Assembly (NCBI GenBank): GCA_028823345.1
Contig: JAPKBR010000034.1
Coordinates: 1 to 36,302, forward strand
DNA length: 36,302 nt
Origin: Planctomycetota bacterium
GTDB taxonomy: Bacteria > Planctomycetota > UBA1135 > GCA-002686595
Direction: 5' to 3'
Every line of letters starts with the position of its first letter. Within the stretch, counting starts at the first letter, position 1. Position numbers and translations under genes: made by a program. Below are positions 1-8,877 of this stretch, piece after piece. The notes below the pieces were generated by a model. It saw nothing but the letters and a program-made list of their open reading frames with translations. It did not search any database and was not told the origin of the DNA.

Positions 1-1
1 C

Positions 2-706
2 TATTGGCATTGGTTCTCTAATGACACGGGCGCCTATCCATACCAAGACTACATGCACGTGTGGGTTTCCAACAATGGCGGAGGCCAGTGGACTTTTTTG
101 GAAACCATTGGCCCCACGGTGGATTCCAGCGGCGGCTGGATCGAGTCTATCTTCTATCTCTCGGACTACCTGGCCTTGACCAGCCAAATGCAGCTCAAGT
201 TCTTTGTGACCGACTCGGTCCACAACTCCGTTGTGGAAGGAGCCATCGACGACTTGACCATTCAATCCATCGTTTGCAGCACGAATGTTGGTTCAACTTA
301 CTGCAGCCCCGCTGTTCCTAACTCCAGCGGACTTAGCGCCAGCATCTCGGGTTCCGGCAGCGCCAACGCCCTGGACAACGACCTGAGCCTCACAGTGGAG
401 GGTTTGCCCAATGGGCAGTTCAGCTATTTCCTGGCTAGCCAGAGCCAGGCCAACATTCCAGGCCCCGGGGGCAGCAGCGGGGTGCTCTGCCTCGGCGCTC
501 CCACCGCCCGCTTCAACAGCAATGTCTTGGTGGTCAGCGCAGGAGAAGTCAGCCTCAGCCTGGATCTGACCCAGGTCCCCCTGCCCCCGACCTTTGCCCA
601 TGCAATCATTGCCGGCGAAACTTGGAACTTTCAGCTCTGGTTCCGGGACGGCAATCCAACCCCCACCAGCAACTTCAGCAATGGCTTGACGGTTACCTTC
701 CAGTGA
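2..706 (+). CDS. C-terminal part of a large secreted protein (5' end outside the window)
   Basis: The frame is open from base 2, so the gene begins upstream; an internal ATG at 53 is unlikely to be the start. About 234 residues are visible. Residues 1-95 have the pattern of a beta-sandwich adhesion or carbohydrate-binding domain often found after secreted peptidases: SNNGG..W followed later by EGAIDDL. Residues 100-234 form a second domain that starts with YC, contains GPGGS and LCL, and ends with GETW.FQ.WFRD.NP and VTF. The same domain closes the gene at 21287-22324. The catalytic part, if any, lies outside the window, so function is unknown. The product is probably extracellular or attached to the cell surface. 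The gene converges on glnS with only 12 bases between the stops. Confidence 0.75.
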   Translation, partial: YWHWFSNDTGAYPYQDYMHVWVSNNGGGQWTFLETIGPTVDSSGGWIESIFYLSDYLALTSQMQLKFFVTDSVHNSVVEGAIDDLTIQSIVCSTNVGSTYCSPAVPNSSGLSASISGSGSANALDNDLSLTVEGLPNGQFSYFLASQSQANIPGPGGSSGVLCLGAPTARFNSNVLVVSAGEVSLSLDLTQVPLPPTFAHAIIAGETWNFQLWFRDGNPTPTSNFSNGLTVTFQ

Positions 707-718
707 ATCGAGCCGGGA

Positions 719-2419
719 TCACTTGCCCTTCTTGGACGAGCGATCCCTGAGGGTCACCGCTCGCAAGAAGACCGGGGGCCCATCGCTAGCGGAACAGTCC
801 CGGGTGAAATAGCCCAGGCGTTCGAACTGAACGGTCTGGCCTACTGGAGCGTCCCCAAGGCACGGTTCCAGTCGCGCACCCTCCAGCACTTGGCGTGAAT
901 CGGGGTTCAAGTCCCCCATCCAATCGTCCAGGGAAGCGGGATTTTCCGACATGAAGAGCGGCTCAAGCAGGTGGACTTCCGCGGCAATGGACTTGCTGGC
1001 ACTGACCCAATGGATGATGCCCTTGACGCGCTTTTCACCTTCGACGGATGCACCCGCAAAGGTGCGCTCATCATGGCTACAGATCAACTCGGTGATTTCA
1101 CCGGATTCATCCTTGATCACTTCCTCGCAGGTCAAAATCGGACCGTAGCGCAGACGGACCCGGCCTTCGGGTCGCAGACGGAAGAACTTGCGGGGAGCAT
1201 CTTCCAGGAAGTCACTGCGTTCAATGAGCACATGGCGGGTCAGTTCCACATCACGAGTATCCCCGTCGGGATCTTCGGGGTTGTTGACAGCGGCACACAC
1301 CACGCTTTGGTCTTCTTCCAGGGTGCGGATCGTGATGCGCAGGGGGTCCAAGACCGCCATGCGTCGGGGAGCGCGCTTGTTCTGGTCTTCGCGCAGGGCG
1401 TCCTCCAGCCAAAACAACTCAGCGGTACTAGAGACCTTGGTCACGCCGACTCGCGCGCAGAAGCTCCGTACGGCCTCCGGGGTATAGCCCCTACGTCGCA
1501 ATCCCTGCAGGGTGGGCAGGCGCGGATCATCCCAACCATCCACATGGCCGCCCTCGACCAACTCCACCAGCTTGCGCTTCGAGAGCACGCTTTGGGTTAG
1601 GTTCAATCGTGAAAACTCGATCTGGCGGGGCGGGCTATCAATGGGCAGGCGTTGTACAAGCCACTCATAAAGGGGCCGGTGGTTTTCAAACTCCAAACTG
1701 CAAAGGGAGTGGGAGACCTTTTCCAAGGCATCGCACTGACCATGGGCCATGTCATAGGTGGGATAGATGCACCAATCTCGACCCGTACGGTGGTGTTCGG
1801 AATCTTGGATGCGGTAGAGCACAGGATCACGCATCAAGAGATTTTGGTGGGCCATGTCGATCTTGGCACGGAGGACACAACTTCCCTCTTCGAATTCGCC
1901 GGCGCGCATGCGCCCAAACAGATCCGAACTCACCTGGGTCGGCCGATCACGGTTCGGGCTATTGGTGCCGGCAACGTTGGGACCGCCTCGCTGGGCGCGC
2001 ATTTCTTCCACTCCGAGGTCATCCACATAGGCATGGCCCCCTTCAATCAAATGCTGGGCAAAGCCATACAGCTCCTCGAAGAAGTCGGACGCAAAGTACA
2101 AGCGCTCCTGCCAGTCGAAGCCCAACCAACGCACGTCATCTTGAATCGCCTTCACATAGCGGTCCTCCTCCTTGGAGGGATTCGTGTCGTCAAAGCGCAG
2201 GTTGCAGAGGCCCTGGTACTGTTCCGCAAAGCCAAAGCTGACGCAGATGGCTTTAGCGTGACCCAAGTGCAAGTAGCCATTGGGTTCGGGGGGGAAGCGC
2301 GTGTGCACCTGTTGGGTGCGGCCCTCGGCAAGATCACGATCGATCTCCACTTCAATGAAGTTGCGCGAGGTACGGGGGGCGCTGTCTTCTGGTTCGCTGG
2401 AATCACTCATAGCAGGCAT
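719..2419 (-). CDS. glnS: Glutaminyl-tRNA synthetase
   Basis: This class I aminoacyl-tRNA synthetase charges tRNA-Gln with glutamine in the cytoplasm. The 566 residues are close to the usual bacterial length of about 550. Visible signatures are PPEPNGYLHLGHAK around residues 43-55 (the HIGH motif appears as HLGH), RFDDTNP at 75-81, HSLCSLEFENHRPLYEW near 237-253, and VLSKRK at 278-283 in the KMSKS position. The C-terminal half has the anticodon-binding beta-barrel pattern. The start could be ATG 2419 or ATG 2410 (MSDSSEP); both follow a C-rich leader without a Shine-Dalgarno sequence. It is the last gene of a minus-strand run, 64 bases after the sulfatase stop. Its presence suggests direct tRNA-Gln charging, although the amidotransferase route elsewhere in the genome cannot be excluded. 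Confidence 0.97.
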   Translation of the reverse strand: MPAMSDSSEPEDSAPRTSRNFIEVEIDRDLAEGRTQQVHTRFPPEPNGYLHLGHAKAICVSFGFAEQYQGLCNLRFDDTNPSKEEDRYVKAIQDDVRWLGFDWQERLYFASDFFEELYGFAQHLIEGGHAYVDDLGVEEMRAQRGGPNVAGTNSPNRDRPTQVSSDLFGRMRAGEFEEGSCVLRAKIDMAHQNLLMRDPVLYRIQDSEHHRTGRDWCIYPTYDMAHGQCDALEKVSHSLCSLEFENHRPLYEWLVQRLPIDSPPRQIEFSRLNLTQSVLSKRKLVELVEGGHVDGWDDPRLPTLQGLRRRGYTPEAVRSFCARVGVTKVSSTAELFWLEDALREDQNKRAPRRMAVLDPLRITIRTLEEDQSVVCAAVNNPEDPDGDTRDVELTRHVLIERSDFLEDAPRKFFRLRPEGRVRLRYGPILTCEEVIKDESGEITELICSHDERTFAGASVEGEKRVKGIIHWVSASKSIAAEVHLLEPLFMSENPASLDDWMGDLNPDSRQVLEGARLEPCLGDAPVGQTVQFERLGYFTRDCSASDGPPVFLRAVTLRDRSSKKGK

Positions 2420-2483
2420 TGGGAGTCACCCAACCAGAATACCCCTCCTCGGGTTCAGGCACCAGTTCCCCTTGGGGTCCGAC

Positions 2484-3878
2484 TCAAGAATCCACAGGAA
2501 CTGGCTCGGGCGCACCGATCCCTTCGCGCCAGCGATCCAGTTGCTTGGCCATCTCACGCACTCGATCGGGCTCATCGGCGGCGAGGTCCTGGACCTCTCC
2601 CAAGTCCGCGTCCAAATCATGCAGGGTGCGACGGCCATCGTCATAAAACTCCACCAACTTCCAACGCCCCTCGCGCACTGCAGAGCAGGGAGTTGTGCGC
2701 CAGTCCGGGTCATCCGGGCCCTTGCCATCCAAATAGCGGGGAAAGTGCCAATAGAGGGCGCGTGGGGCCAGGGGAGCGCTTCCCGTCAGCAGGCCGCCCA
2801 GGTCCACACCATCGAGTTCAGGTCCTTCGGGCTGATCATGGGGCAATGGGATTCCACACCAGGCCGCGAGGGTCGGCATCAAGTCCACATGGTGAACCGG
2901 ATCCAGGCGGGTCAGGTCCCCTTGAATGCGGCCGGGCTGACTGAAGACCAAGGGCACGCGAATGCCACCTTCCCGCAGGGTCCCTTTCCAGCCCGCCAGG
3001 GGCAGCATGGAAGTCACCCCCATATGCCCACCATTGTCACTGGTGAGCACCACAAGCGTGCGTTGACCCAGACCCAGCTTGCTGAGCTCACTGCGGATGC
3101 GACCCAATTGTTGGTCCACCGAGAACAGCATGGCCGCATAGCGTCCATTGTCCTGGCCTCGGTCAGGGGCTCGGTCCCGAAATGCTCGAGCGCCACCCTT
3201 GGGCGGTTGAATCGGCGTGTGCACGGCGTAATGCGCCAGGTGAAGGAAAAAGGGCGCGTCCTTGTTGGCGGTGATGAACCGCAGAGCAGCGTCCCCTTCC
3301 AACTCGGTCAAGTAGGCGTCCTCGGGGGCCTCTTCAGTCCCTGGCAACTTGAGTGGTGGGTGGTAGCCACTTGGGGGATGGCCCCACTTGCCACCGACAA
3401 ATTGAAAACCATAGCCCTGGGTTTTGGGGTCCTCTCCCAAATGCCATTTGCCGATGTGCCCAGTGGCATAACCGGCCTGACTAAACACCTCCCCCAGGGT
3501 GATCTCTTCCCCTGCCAAGGTGGTGGAAGAGTCGGGCACGGTCAAGGTCCGGTCGGCAGCCTTACCTCTCCGTTGATTTCCCACGGTCAAGATCCCGTGA
3601 CGCGGGGTGTAACGGCCGGTTTGCAAGCTGGCTCGGCTCGGGGCGCAGTTGGGACCGGCGCTATAGGCCGCCCGAAACACAACCCCTTCCCGGGCAAGGG
3701 CATCCATGTGCGGGGTCAGATAAAATCCACTACCCATGAAGCCCGCATCACGCCAACCCATGTCATCCACTACGATCAGAATGACGTTGGTTGGCGGATT
3801 TGTGTCCTCCGCAACTTGGCCCAATGCAGCTCCCGTGAGCCAGGCCAAAGCGATTACCGCTTGAGTAAGACTGCTAAT
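2484..3878 (-). CDS. Type I sulfatase (FGly-dependent, exported)
   Basis: This is an arylsulfatase-type hydrolase of sulfate esters. From TTG 3848, the metal-site residues VVDDMG lie at about 26-31 and the signature CAPSR at 68-72, whose Cys is the formylglycine precursor. A second metal motif, TSDNGG, follows in the middle of the protein. No ATG or GTG exists near the N terminus. TTG 3848 would give only a truncated signal peptide. Extending to ATT 3878 gives a convincing Sec signal (ISSLTQAV then IALAWLTGAALGQVA), so that start is listed. The frame is the same as that of the upstream oxidoreductase, whose TGA lies 6 bases earlier. The two genes are probably cotranscribed. The substrate cannot be read from sequence, but the neighbouring sugar oxidoreductases suggest a sulfated glycan. 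Confidence 0.9.
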   Translation of the reverse strand: MSSLTQAVIALAWLTGAALGQVAEDTNPPTNVILIVVDDMGWRDAGFMGSGFYLTPHMDALAREGVVFRAAYSAGPNCAPSRASLQTGRYTPRHGILTVGNQRRGKAADRTLTVPDSSTTLAGEEITLGEVFSQAGYATGHIGKWHLGEDPKTQGYGFQFVGGKWGHPPSGYHPPLKLPGTEEAPEDAYLTELEGDAALRFITANKDAPFFLHLAHYAVHTPIQPPKGGARAFRDRAPDRGQDNGRYAAMLFSVDQQLGRIRSELSKLGLGQRTLVVLTSDNGGHMGVTSMLPLAGWKGTLREGGIRVPLVFSQPGRIQGDLTRLDPVHHVDLMPTLAAWCGIPLPHDQPEGPELDGVDLGGLLTGSAPLAPRALYWHFPRYLDGKGPDDPDWRTTPCSAVREGRWKLVEFYDDGRRTLHDLDADLGEVQDLAADEPDRVREMAKQLDRWREGIGAPEPVPVDS

Positions 3879-3884
3879 GGCCGC

Positions 3885-5192
3885 TCAGGAAAAGGGTGTC
3901 ACGCCGGGCTGCGCCACCGGGCGCATTTCCATATCGGTCCAGTCATATGCCGGGGGAGACAGGTCCTCTTTCGAGTTCCAGGCCATGTCCCAAGTGATGC
4001 TTTTTCCGGTGTAGGCACTCATCCGTGCCATAATTGCCATCATGGTGCTCTTGCACATGTAGTCCGAGTTGTCAATGCGGTCCCCCGCACGCAAGGCGGC
4101 GAAGAGTACATCGTGTTCGTTCTGGTACATGTCGTCGGGGCCCTCGCCTCGATAGCGCCACTTCTCTTCTTCCCCTGGTCCGGGGTCAGTCAGTTGAATG
4201 CGGTGGGATTGCAAGGCAGCGGTGCCCTTGGTGCCAACCACGAAATCCGATACGTTTCCGTCAGCGCCCACCCACTGGCGGCAGGAGGAGAAGCCTTTGA
4301 CCCCACCCTTCCATTCAAAGACCGTGTTGAAGTGGTCATAAATGTTGCCCCACTGTTCATCCGAACGCACGATGCGCCCGCCGGATGCGGTGGCCTTCAC
4401 CGGAGGCTCGTCATTCATGGCCCAGGCTAATTTGTCCAATGAGTGGATGTGCTGCTCGGCTATGTGGTCGCCGGAAAGCCAAGTGAAGTAGAGCCAGTTG
4501 CGCATCTGGTACTCCATCTCGCTCCATTCGGGTTTACGCCCGCGATGCCACAGCCCACCCGTGTTGTAGGTGCACTCCATGGACTTGATTTCGCCGATCA
4601 TGCCATCGTGTACCCGTTGGAGGGTTGCCTGCTTGGCGTGTTGGTAGCGATAGCAAAGGCCGGACGATATGGAGATCCCTTTTTCGGCTGCCTTATCACA
4701 AGCCGCGCGCATCCGGCGCACACCAGGTGCATCGGTGGCGATGGGTTTCTCCACGAAGGCGTGGGTTTCCTTTTCAACCGCGTACTCCACATGCAAAGGG
4801 CGGAAGTACGGCGATGTGGCCAGTAGGACCACGTCCACCTGATCGATCACGTCCTTGTAGGCATCGAAGCCCACGTATTGGCGATCCTCGGGCACATCGA
4901 TACGGTCCGCAATATCCGTCTGGCTCTTGAGGGACTGGAGCTTGCGGCTCAATTGGTCGGGAAAGGCATCCGCCAACGCCACCAACTTCACATTGGGATC
5001 TGCGCGCAGGGCATTGGTGGCAGCGCCACCGCCGCGGCCTCCGCAGCCCACCAAACCGATCTTGAGGGTCTCCTTGCTGTCGGAGGCAAGGCGTGCCCCA
5101 AGGGCAACGGGGATCGTCGAGCCGGCGGCTGCAAGAGCCCCCCCAGCGCGTAGAAATTGTCGGCGGGAGCCGCTGGAGGAAGTTGGGTTCAT
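3885..5192 (-). CDS. Gfo/Idh/MocA family oxidoreductase with twin-arginine signal
   Basis: NAD(P)-dependent oxidoreductases of this family act on sugars, inositols or related polyols. The 435-residue protein begins with a twin-arginine export signal (SRRQFLRAGG at residues 8-17, then an Ala-rich stretch), so it is expected to fold in the cytoplasm before export. The Rossmann nucleotide-binding motif is GLVGCGGRGGGA at about 47-58. The family lysine motif EKP (VEKPIATDAPG) follows, then GDHIAEQHIHSLD with the conserved histidines. It is a paralogue of the protein encoded at 7509-8837 and shares the long insert YQMRNW.YFTW. Such TAT-exported members are common in planctomycetes. It sits between apbE (65-base gap) and the sulfatase. 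The specific substrate is unknown. Confidence 0.93.
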   Translation of the reverse strand: MNPTSSSGSRRQFLRAGGALAAAGSTIPVALGARLASDSKETLKIGLVGCGGRGGGAATNALRADPNVKLVALADAFPDQLSRKLQSLKSQTDIADRIDVPEDRQYVGFDAYKDVIDQVDVVLLATSPYFRPLHVEYAVEKETHAFVEKPIATDAPGVRRMRAACDKAAEKGISISSGLCYRYQHAKQATLQRVHDGMIGEIKSMECTYNTGGLWHRGRKPEWSEMEYQMRNWLYFTWLSGDHIAEQHIHSLDKLAWAMNDEPPVKATASGGRIVRSDEQWGNIYDHFNTVFEWKGGVKGFSSCRQWVGADGNVSDFVVGTKGTAALQSHRIQLTDPGPGEEEKWRYRGEGPDDMYQNEHDVLFAALRAGDRIDNSDYMCKSTMMAIMARMSAYTGKSITWDMAWNSKEDLSPPAYDWTDMEMRPVAQPGVTPFS

Positions 5193-5257
5193 ACCCTGTT
5201 ATAGCAAGGTCGGCCCTAGCCGCAATACCTCGACCGGCCACGGGCCCAATTCCCGCC

Positions 5258-6295
5258 CTATTTAGGGGGCTCCTTGCCCCAAATGCCTATGCCCCAGAGA
5301 TTTTGAGTGTGAACTCCGCCGTCCCCCTCCAGGATTCGAGCTCCCGCCCCTTCGGGTAAGAGGGTCAGCCCCTCCTGGCCCAATATACAGAGGGCCGTGG
5401 CCCAGCCATCCGCCCTGCAAGCTGTGCTTGCGGCCACCGTCGCCACCCGCCGGGTGCGGATTCCCAGCCCCGTGCGCGGGTCGATGATGTGACCATAGAC
5501 TCGACCCTCGATCTCGACCTTTTGAAAACGGATGCCCGAGGTCGCGAGGGCACGGTCATGAATCAGCACAACCGTTTGGTCCCCCTCTTGGGCCTCAAGG
5601 CCCACGGACCAACCCGCCTTTCCAGGGGGCGCAGCCCCCACCCGTAGATCTCCCCCTCCGTCCACCAAAACCGACATAAAACCTGCTGCGCGCAGAATCT
5701 CAAAAGCATGGTCAATGGCCATGCCCTTGCCAAAGGCGCCGAAATCCAAGCGCATGTCCTCCACGGAACAGCGCATGCGATCCGGGTTCCCCATGAACTC
5801 CAAGTGCTCGAATCCCACGGTTCTACGGGCCTGTTCCAAACGCGCGGGCTCAGGCAGTGACTGCTGGCGCACGCTGCGACGCCATAAACGGGTCAAGGGT
5901 CCAACCGTGGGATCCACCAAGCCTTTCGTTTGTTCGGCCAGTGCTCGCCCATGGGCCAGGGCCTCCACCAGAATGGGTGAGATCGGACGCCATTGCCCGG
6001 CCCCTATTGTGACCTGACGCGCTTCGCTCTTGGATTCATAATCCGTGAGCACACGCTCCAATTCCCGGACCCGGGCAAACGCCCGCTGGAGCGCGGCGGC
6101 ACGCCCCGATCCAGCGGGTCCCCAAACCACCATGCTGAACTCCGTCCCCATGGCAGGGCCCGTGACCGTCAATGCGCTCATCCTAGAAGGCCCCCCGGAA
6201 ATTGCGTCTGGAGCGACGCAAGCCCCCAGGAGCCCTAGCAGCAAGGCAAACAGGGCCGCCCGAGGGCGGGGAATCCAAAGCACAAGAGAACCCAT
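5258..6295 (-). CDS. apbE: FAD:protein FMN transferase (ApbE family lipoprotein)
   Basis: ApbE attaches FMN covalently to a Thr or Ser of periplasmic flavoproteins, for example subunits of the Rnf or Nqr complexes. I chose ATG 6295 (345 residues) because it begins directly with a lipoprotein signal: MGSLVLWIPRPRAALF, then a hydrophobic stretch ending in the lipobox LLGAC. An upstream ATG at 6343 would add 16 hydrophilic residues and overlap the divergent gene. Family motifs are present: GAFGKGMAID, VDGGGDLRVG, and GHIIDPRTG near the Mg/FAD site. No obvious flavoprotein acceptor lies in this window, so its partner is elsewhere. It leads the minus-strand run and starts 30 bases from the divergent gene at 6326. 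Confidence 0.93.
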   Translation of the reverse strand: MGSLVLWIPRPRAALFALLLGLLGACVAPDAISGGPSRMSALTVTGPAMGTEFSMVVWGPAGSGRAAALQRAFARVRELERVLTDYESKSEARQVTIGAGQWRPISPILVEALAHGRALAEQTKGLVDPTVGPLTRLWRRSVRQQSLPEPARLEQARRTVGFEHLEFMGNPDRMRCSVEDMRLDFGAFGKGMAIDHAFEILRAAGFMSVLVDGGGDLRVGAAPPGKAGWSVGLEAQEGDQTVVLIHDRALATSGIRFQKVEIEGRVYGHIIDPRTGLGIRTRRVATVAASTACRADGWATALCILGQEGLTLLPEGAGARILEGDGGVHTQNLWGIGIWGKEPPK

Positions 6296-6325
6296 TAGGT
6301 TGGAGAGGTTACCCTGCCTGTAGCC

Positions 6326-7477
6326 ATGGCCCCCTTCACTCACCCGCCCCTCACGTTTTTCTTTTTCGCTCGCGTCATGGGAGGAGCCCTTTTGGCCCTA
6401 CCCGCCCAAGCCCTCCCAACCTCCCTCCAAGAGGCCCAGGGCCCGCGCACGGTGCTGGATATGCCCAGCGGGCCTACGCCCCTGCACGAGATCCCGGACT
6501 CAGTCGCCGCCAAAGCCGACGAGATGAAGCCCTACCGGGAAACCGTCCCAGGAACCAAGTCAGCCTTCGACCTAGTGCCCATCCCTGGCGGCAGTTTCCT
6601 GCTGGGTAGTCCCGCCGATGAAGAAGATCGCAAAGGGGACGAAGGACCCCAGGTCGAGGTCCAGCTATCGCCCTTTTGGATGGGCGTCAAGGAAGTCACC
6701 TGGGGCGACTACCACGAGTTCATGAGCGCCCTCGACATCGCCCGTCGCCGAGCAGGACTCGGAGAGACCGTACCCCAGGACTCTTGGGCCGACGCAGTCA
6801 GCCGCCCGACCCCGCCCTATGTTCCCATGGATTTCAACATGGGCGTGGATGGCTATCCAGCCATCTGCATGACCCAATTCGCAGCGCGCCAGTACACCAA
6901 GTGGCTTTCCATGAAGACCGGGCGTCATTACCGGATTCCTTCCGAAGCGGAATGGGAGTACGCCTGCAGAGCGGGTAGCACCACGGCGTTTTCCTTTGGG
7001 GATGAAATAGATGACCTGGAGGACAACGCCTGGTTCTTCGACAATGGCGACGACACCTATCACAAGGGTGGCGAACTCCCGCCCAATGCTTTTGGTCTCT
7101 ATGACATGCACGGCAATGTGGCCGAGTGGTGCCTAGATGCCTTTGACCCTAAGTTTTACAGCACCCTCAAGAAGGGCGTCCTGGACCCAATCAATTGGCC
7201 CACCGAACTGTACCCCAGGGTCGCTCGGGGAGGATCCTGGGACCATGACGCCGAAGACCTTCGCAGCGCCCGCCGGATCCCCTCCAAAGCTGGCTGGAAG
7301 GTCCAGGACCCACAAATCCCCAAGAGCATTTGGTTCCACACGGATGCTCCCTTCCTCGGCTTCCGGGTGGTGCGCCCTCTTGCCAAACCCTCCCCCGAAG
7401 AAACCACACGATGGTGGGAAACCACTATCGAAAATATTCGTACCATTGAACTCCGTCAGCGAGACGGCGGCCGTTAG
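6326..7477 (+). CDS. SUMF1/formylglycine-generating-enzyme-fold protein lacking the catalytic cysteines
   Basis: The protein has 383 residues. An N-terminal signal (a Phe-rich hydrophobic core, then ALPAQA) is followed by a SUMF1-type C-type-lectin-like domain at about 84-365. Fold signatures are PIPGGSFLLGS, the WGDYHEFM region, YRIPSEAEWEYACRAGS, YDMHGNVAEWCLDAF, RVARGGSWDHDAEDLRSARR, and GFRVVRP at the end. True formylglycine-generating enzymes carry two redox cysteines just after RGGS; here that segment has none. It is therefore probably not an active FGE but a secreted binding or structural relative, as is frequent in planctomycetes. It is followed after 31 bases by the oxidoreductase at 7509. 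Its secretion also argues against modification of nascent sulfatases in the cytoplasm. Confidence 0.88.
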   Translation: MAPFTHPPLTFFFFARVMGGALLALPAQALPTSLQEAQGPRTVLDMPSGPTPLHEIPDSVAAKADEMKPYRETVPGTKSAFDLVPIPGGSFLLGSPADEEDRKGDEGPQVEVQLSPFWMGVKEVTWGDYHEFMSALDIARRRAGLGETVPQDSWADAVSRPTPPYVPMDFNMGVDGYPAICMTQFAARQYTKWLSMKTGRHYRIPSEAEWEYACRAGSTTAFSFGDEIDDLEDNAWFFDNGDDTYHKGGELPPNAFGLYDMHGNVAEWCLDAFDPKFYSTLKKGVLDPINWPTELYPRVARGGSWDHDAEDLRSARRIPSKAGWKVQDPQIPKSIWFHTDAPFLGFRVVRPLAKPSPEETTRWWETTIENIRTIELRQRDGGR

Positions 7478-7508
7478 GCCCTGCAGTGACCCCACCCCCG
7501 ATCCTCCC

Positions 7509-8837
7509 ATGAACCACCCCAATCCCTCCGTCACTTCCCGTCGTTCCATCGTCAAATCCAGCAGCCTCGCAGCCGTAGGCCTTGGCTTATCAGCGCCGGG
7601 CCTCACTGCTCCCGGTCTGATGTTGCCCCCGGGCCGAGCACGCCAAGATGAGCCCCTGCGCGTTGCCCTGGTGGGCTGCGGCGGTCGAGGAACCGGTGCG
7701 ATTGGGCAAGCCCTCTCCACCGATGGTTCGGTGAAATTGGTGGCCATGGCTGATGCCTTTGATGACCGTTTGCAGAGTGCCCTCCAGAGCACCATAGCAA
7801 GCCACCCCGACCGGGTGGATGTTCCCAAGGAACGTCAATTCACCGGCTTCGACGCGGCGGAAAAAGCCATGGACTGCGACGTGGACATGGTCATTCTGGC
7901 GACCCCCCCGGGATTCCGCCCCATGCACTTTGAGTACGCGGTTTCCAAGGACCTGCACGTGTTCATGGAAAAACCCGTGGCCACTGATGCCCCCGGTATC
8001 CGTCAGGTTTTAGCAGCCGCCAAAGTGGCTCAGCAAAAGAACCTTAAGGTGGGCGTAGGCCTCCAACGCCATCACGATTCGGGTTACAAGGAGACCATGC
8101 GTCGGGTGAAAGAGGGTGCGATCGGTAAAGTGATCTTGCTGCGCTGCTATTGGAACTCTGGCGGGGTGTGGACCCGTCCGCGCAAGGAAGGCATGACCGA
8201 GATGGAGTACCAGATGCGCAACTGGTACTACTTCACTTGGATTTGTGGCGACCACATTGCCGAGCAACACATCCACAACCTCGATGTGTGCAACTGGCTG
8301 AAGGACGGCCCGCCCGTCAAAGCCCAGGGCGTGGGCGGCCGACAAACGCGCACGGGCCCGGATTCCGGCGAGATCTTTGACCACCACATGATCGAGTACA
8401 CCTACGCCGACGGCACAAAAATGCTGTCCGAATGCCGCCACCAGCGCGGAACCTATAGCAGCGTCTCCGAGCACGCCCATGGCACCAAGGGTACCGCCCA
8501 ATTCAACCGCTACATAATCGAAGCCGATGGCCAAGACAAGTGGCGCTATCGGGACGAAGCCAGGAACCCCTATCAGGTGGAGCACGACGAGCTCTTCGCC
8601 GCCATCCGCTCTGGCAAAGTACACAACGAAGCGGAGTACGGTGCGACCTCGACCATGACCGCGATCATGGGCCGTATGGCCACCTATTCCGGCCAGCAAG
8701 TCGAATGGGATAAGGCGATCGCCTCCGAGACGAACCTATTGCCCGATACCTTTGCATGGGATGCGGACCCCAAGGTCATGCCCAACGCAGACGGTACCTA
8801 CCCCCACGCAATCCCCGGCGTCACGAGCGCCTACTGA
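7509..8837 (+). CDS. Gfo/Idh/MocA family oxidoreductase with twin-arginine signal (second copy)
   Basis: This 442-residue paralogue of the gene at 3885-5192 has the same order of motifs. It has a twin-arginine signal (TSRRSIVKSSS, then a hydrophobic Ala/Leu/Gly stretch), a Rossmann motif (ALVGCGGRGTGAI), EKPVATDAPG, YQMRNWYYFTW and GDHIAEQHIHNLD. The ATG at 7509 was chosen because it directly precedes the export signal; the frame is open further upstream only as a shadow of the preceding gene. The leader is C-rich (cctcccATG) with no Shine-Dalgarno sequence. It lies in a run with the SUMF1-like gene upstream and the cytochrome-like gene 40 bases downstream. The expected reaction is NAD(P)-linked oxidation or epimerisation of a sugar-type substrate; the exact substrate is unknown. 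Confidence 0.93.
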   Translation: MNHPNPSVTSRRSIVKSSSLAAVGLGLSAPGLTAPGLMLPPGRARQDEPLRVALVGCGGRGTGAIGQALSTDGSVKLVAMADAFDDRLQSALQSTIASHPDRVDVPKERQFTGFDAAEKAMDCDVDMVILATPPGFRPMHFEYAVSKDLHVFMEKPVATDAPGIRQVLAAAKVAQQKNLKVGVGLQRHHDSGYKETMRRVKEGAIGKVILLRCYWNSGGVWTRPRKEGMTEMEYQMRNWYYFTWICGDHIAEQHIHNLDVCNWLKDGPPVKAQGVGGRQTRTGPDSGEIFDHHMIEYTYADGTKMLSECRHQRGTYSSVSEHAHGTKGTAQFNRYIIEADGQDKWRYRDEARNPYQVEHDELFAAIRSGKVHNEAEYGATSTMTAIMGRMATYSGQQVEWDKAIASETNLLPDTFAWDADPKVMPNADGTYPHAIPGVTSAY

Positions 8838-8877
8838 TTCACTCCTTCCCCTTACTTTGATTACTCCTCTTCCCACC

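Noticed and set aside
1652..2944. Plus-strand open frame of about 430 codons over glnS
   Set aside because: Antisense shadow of a well-supported synthetase gene.
2280..4430. Plus-strand open frame of about 716 codons
   Set aside because: It lies antisense to the sulfatase, oxidoreductase and the start of glnS, all of which have clear family motifs; its translation has no recognisable domain and reflects high GC at third positions.
7137..7508. Upstream extension of the second oxidoreductase frame
   Set aside because: It overlaps the end of the SUMF1-like gene in another frame; ATG 7509 gives a proper twin-arginine signal.
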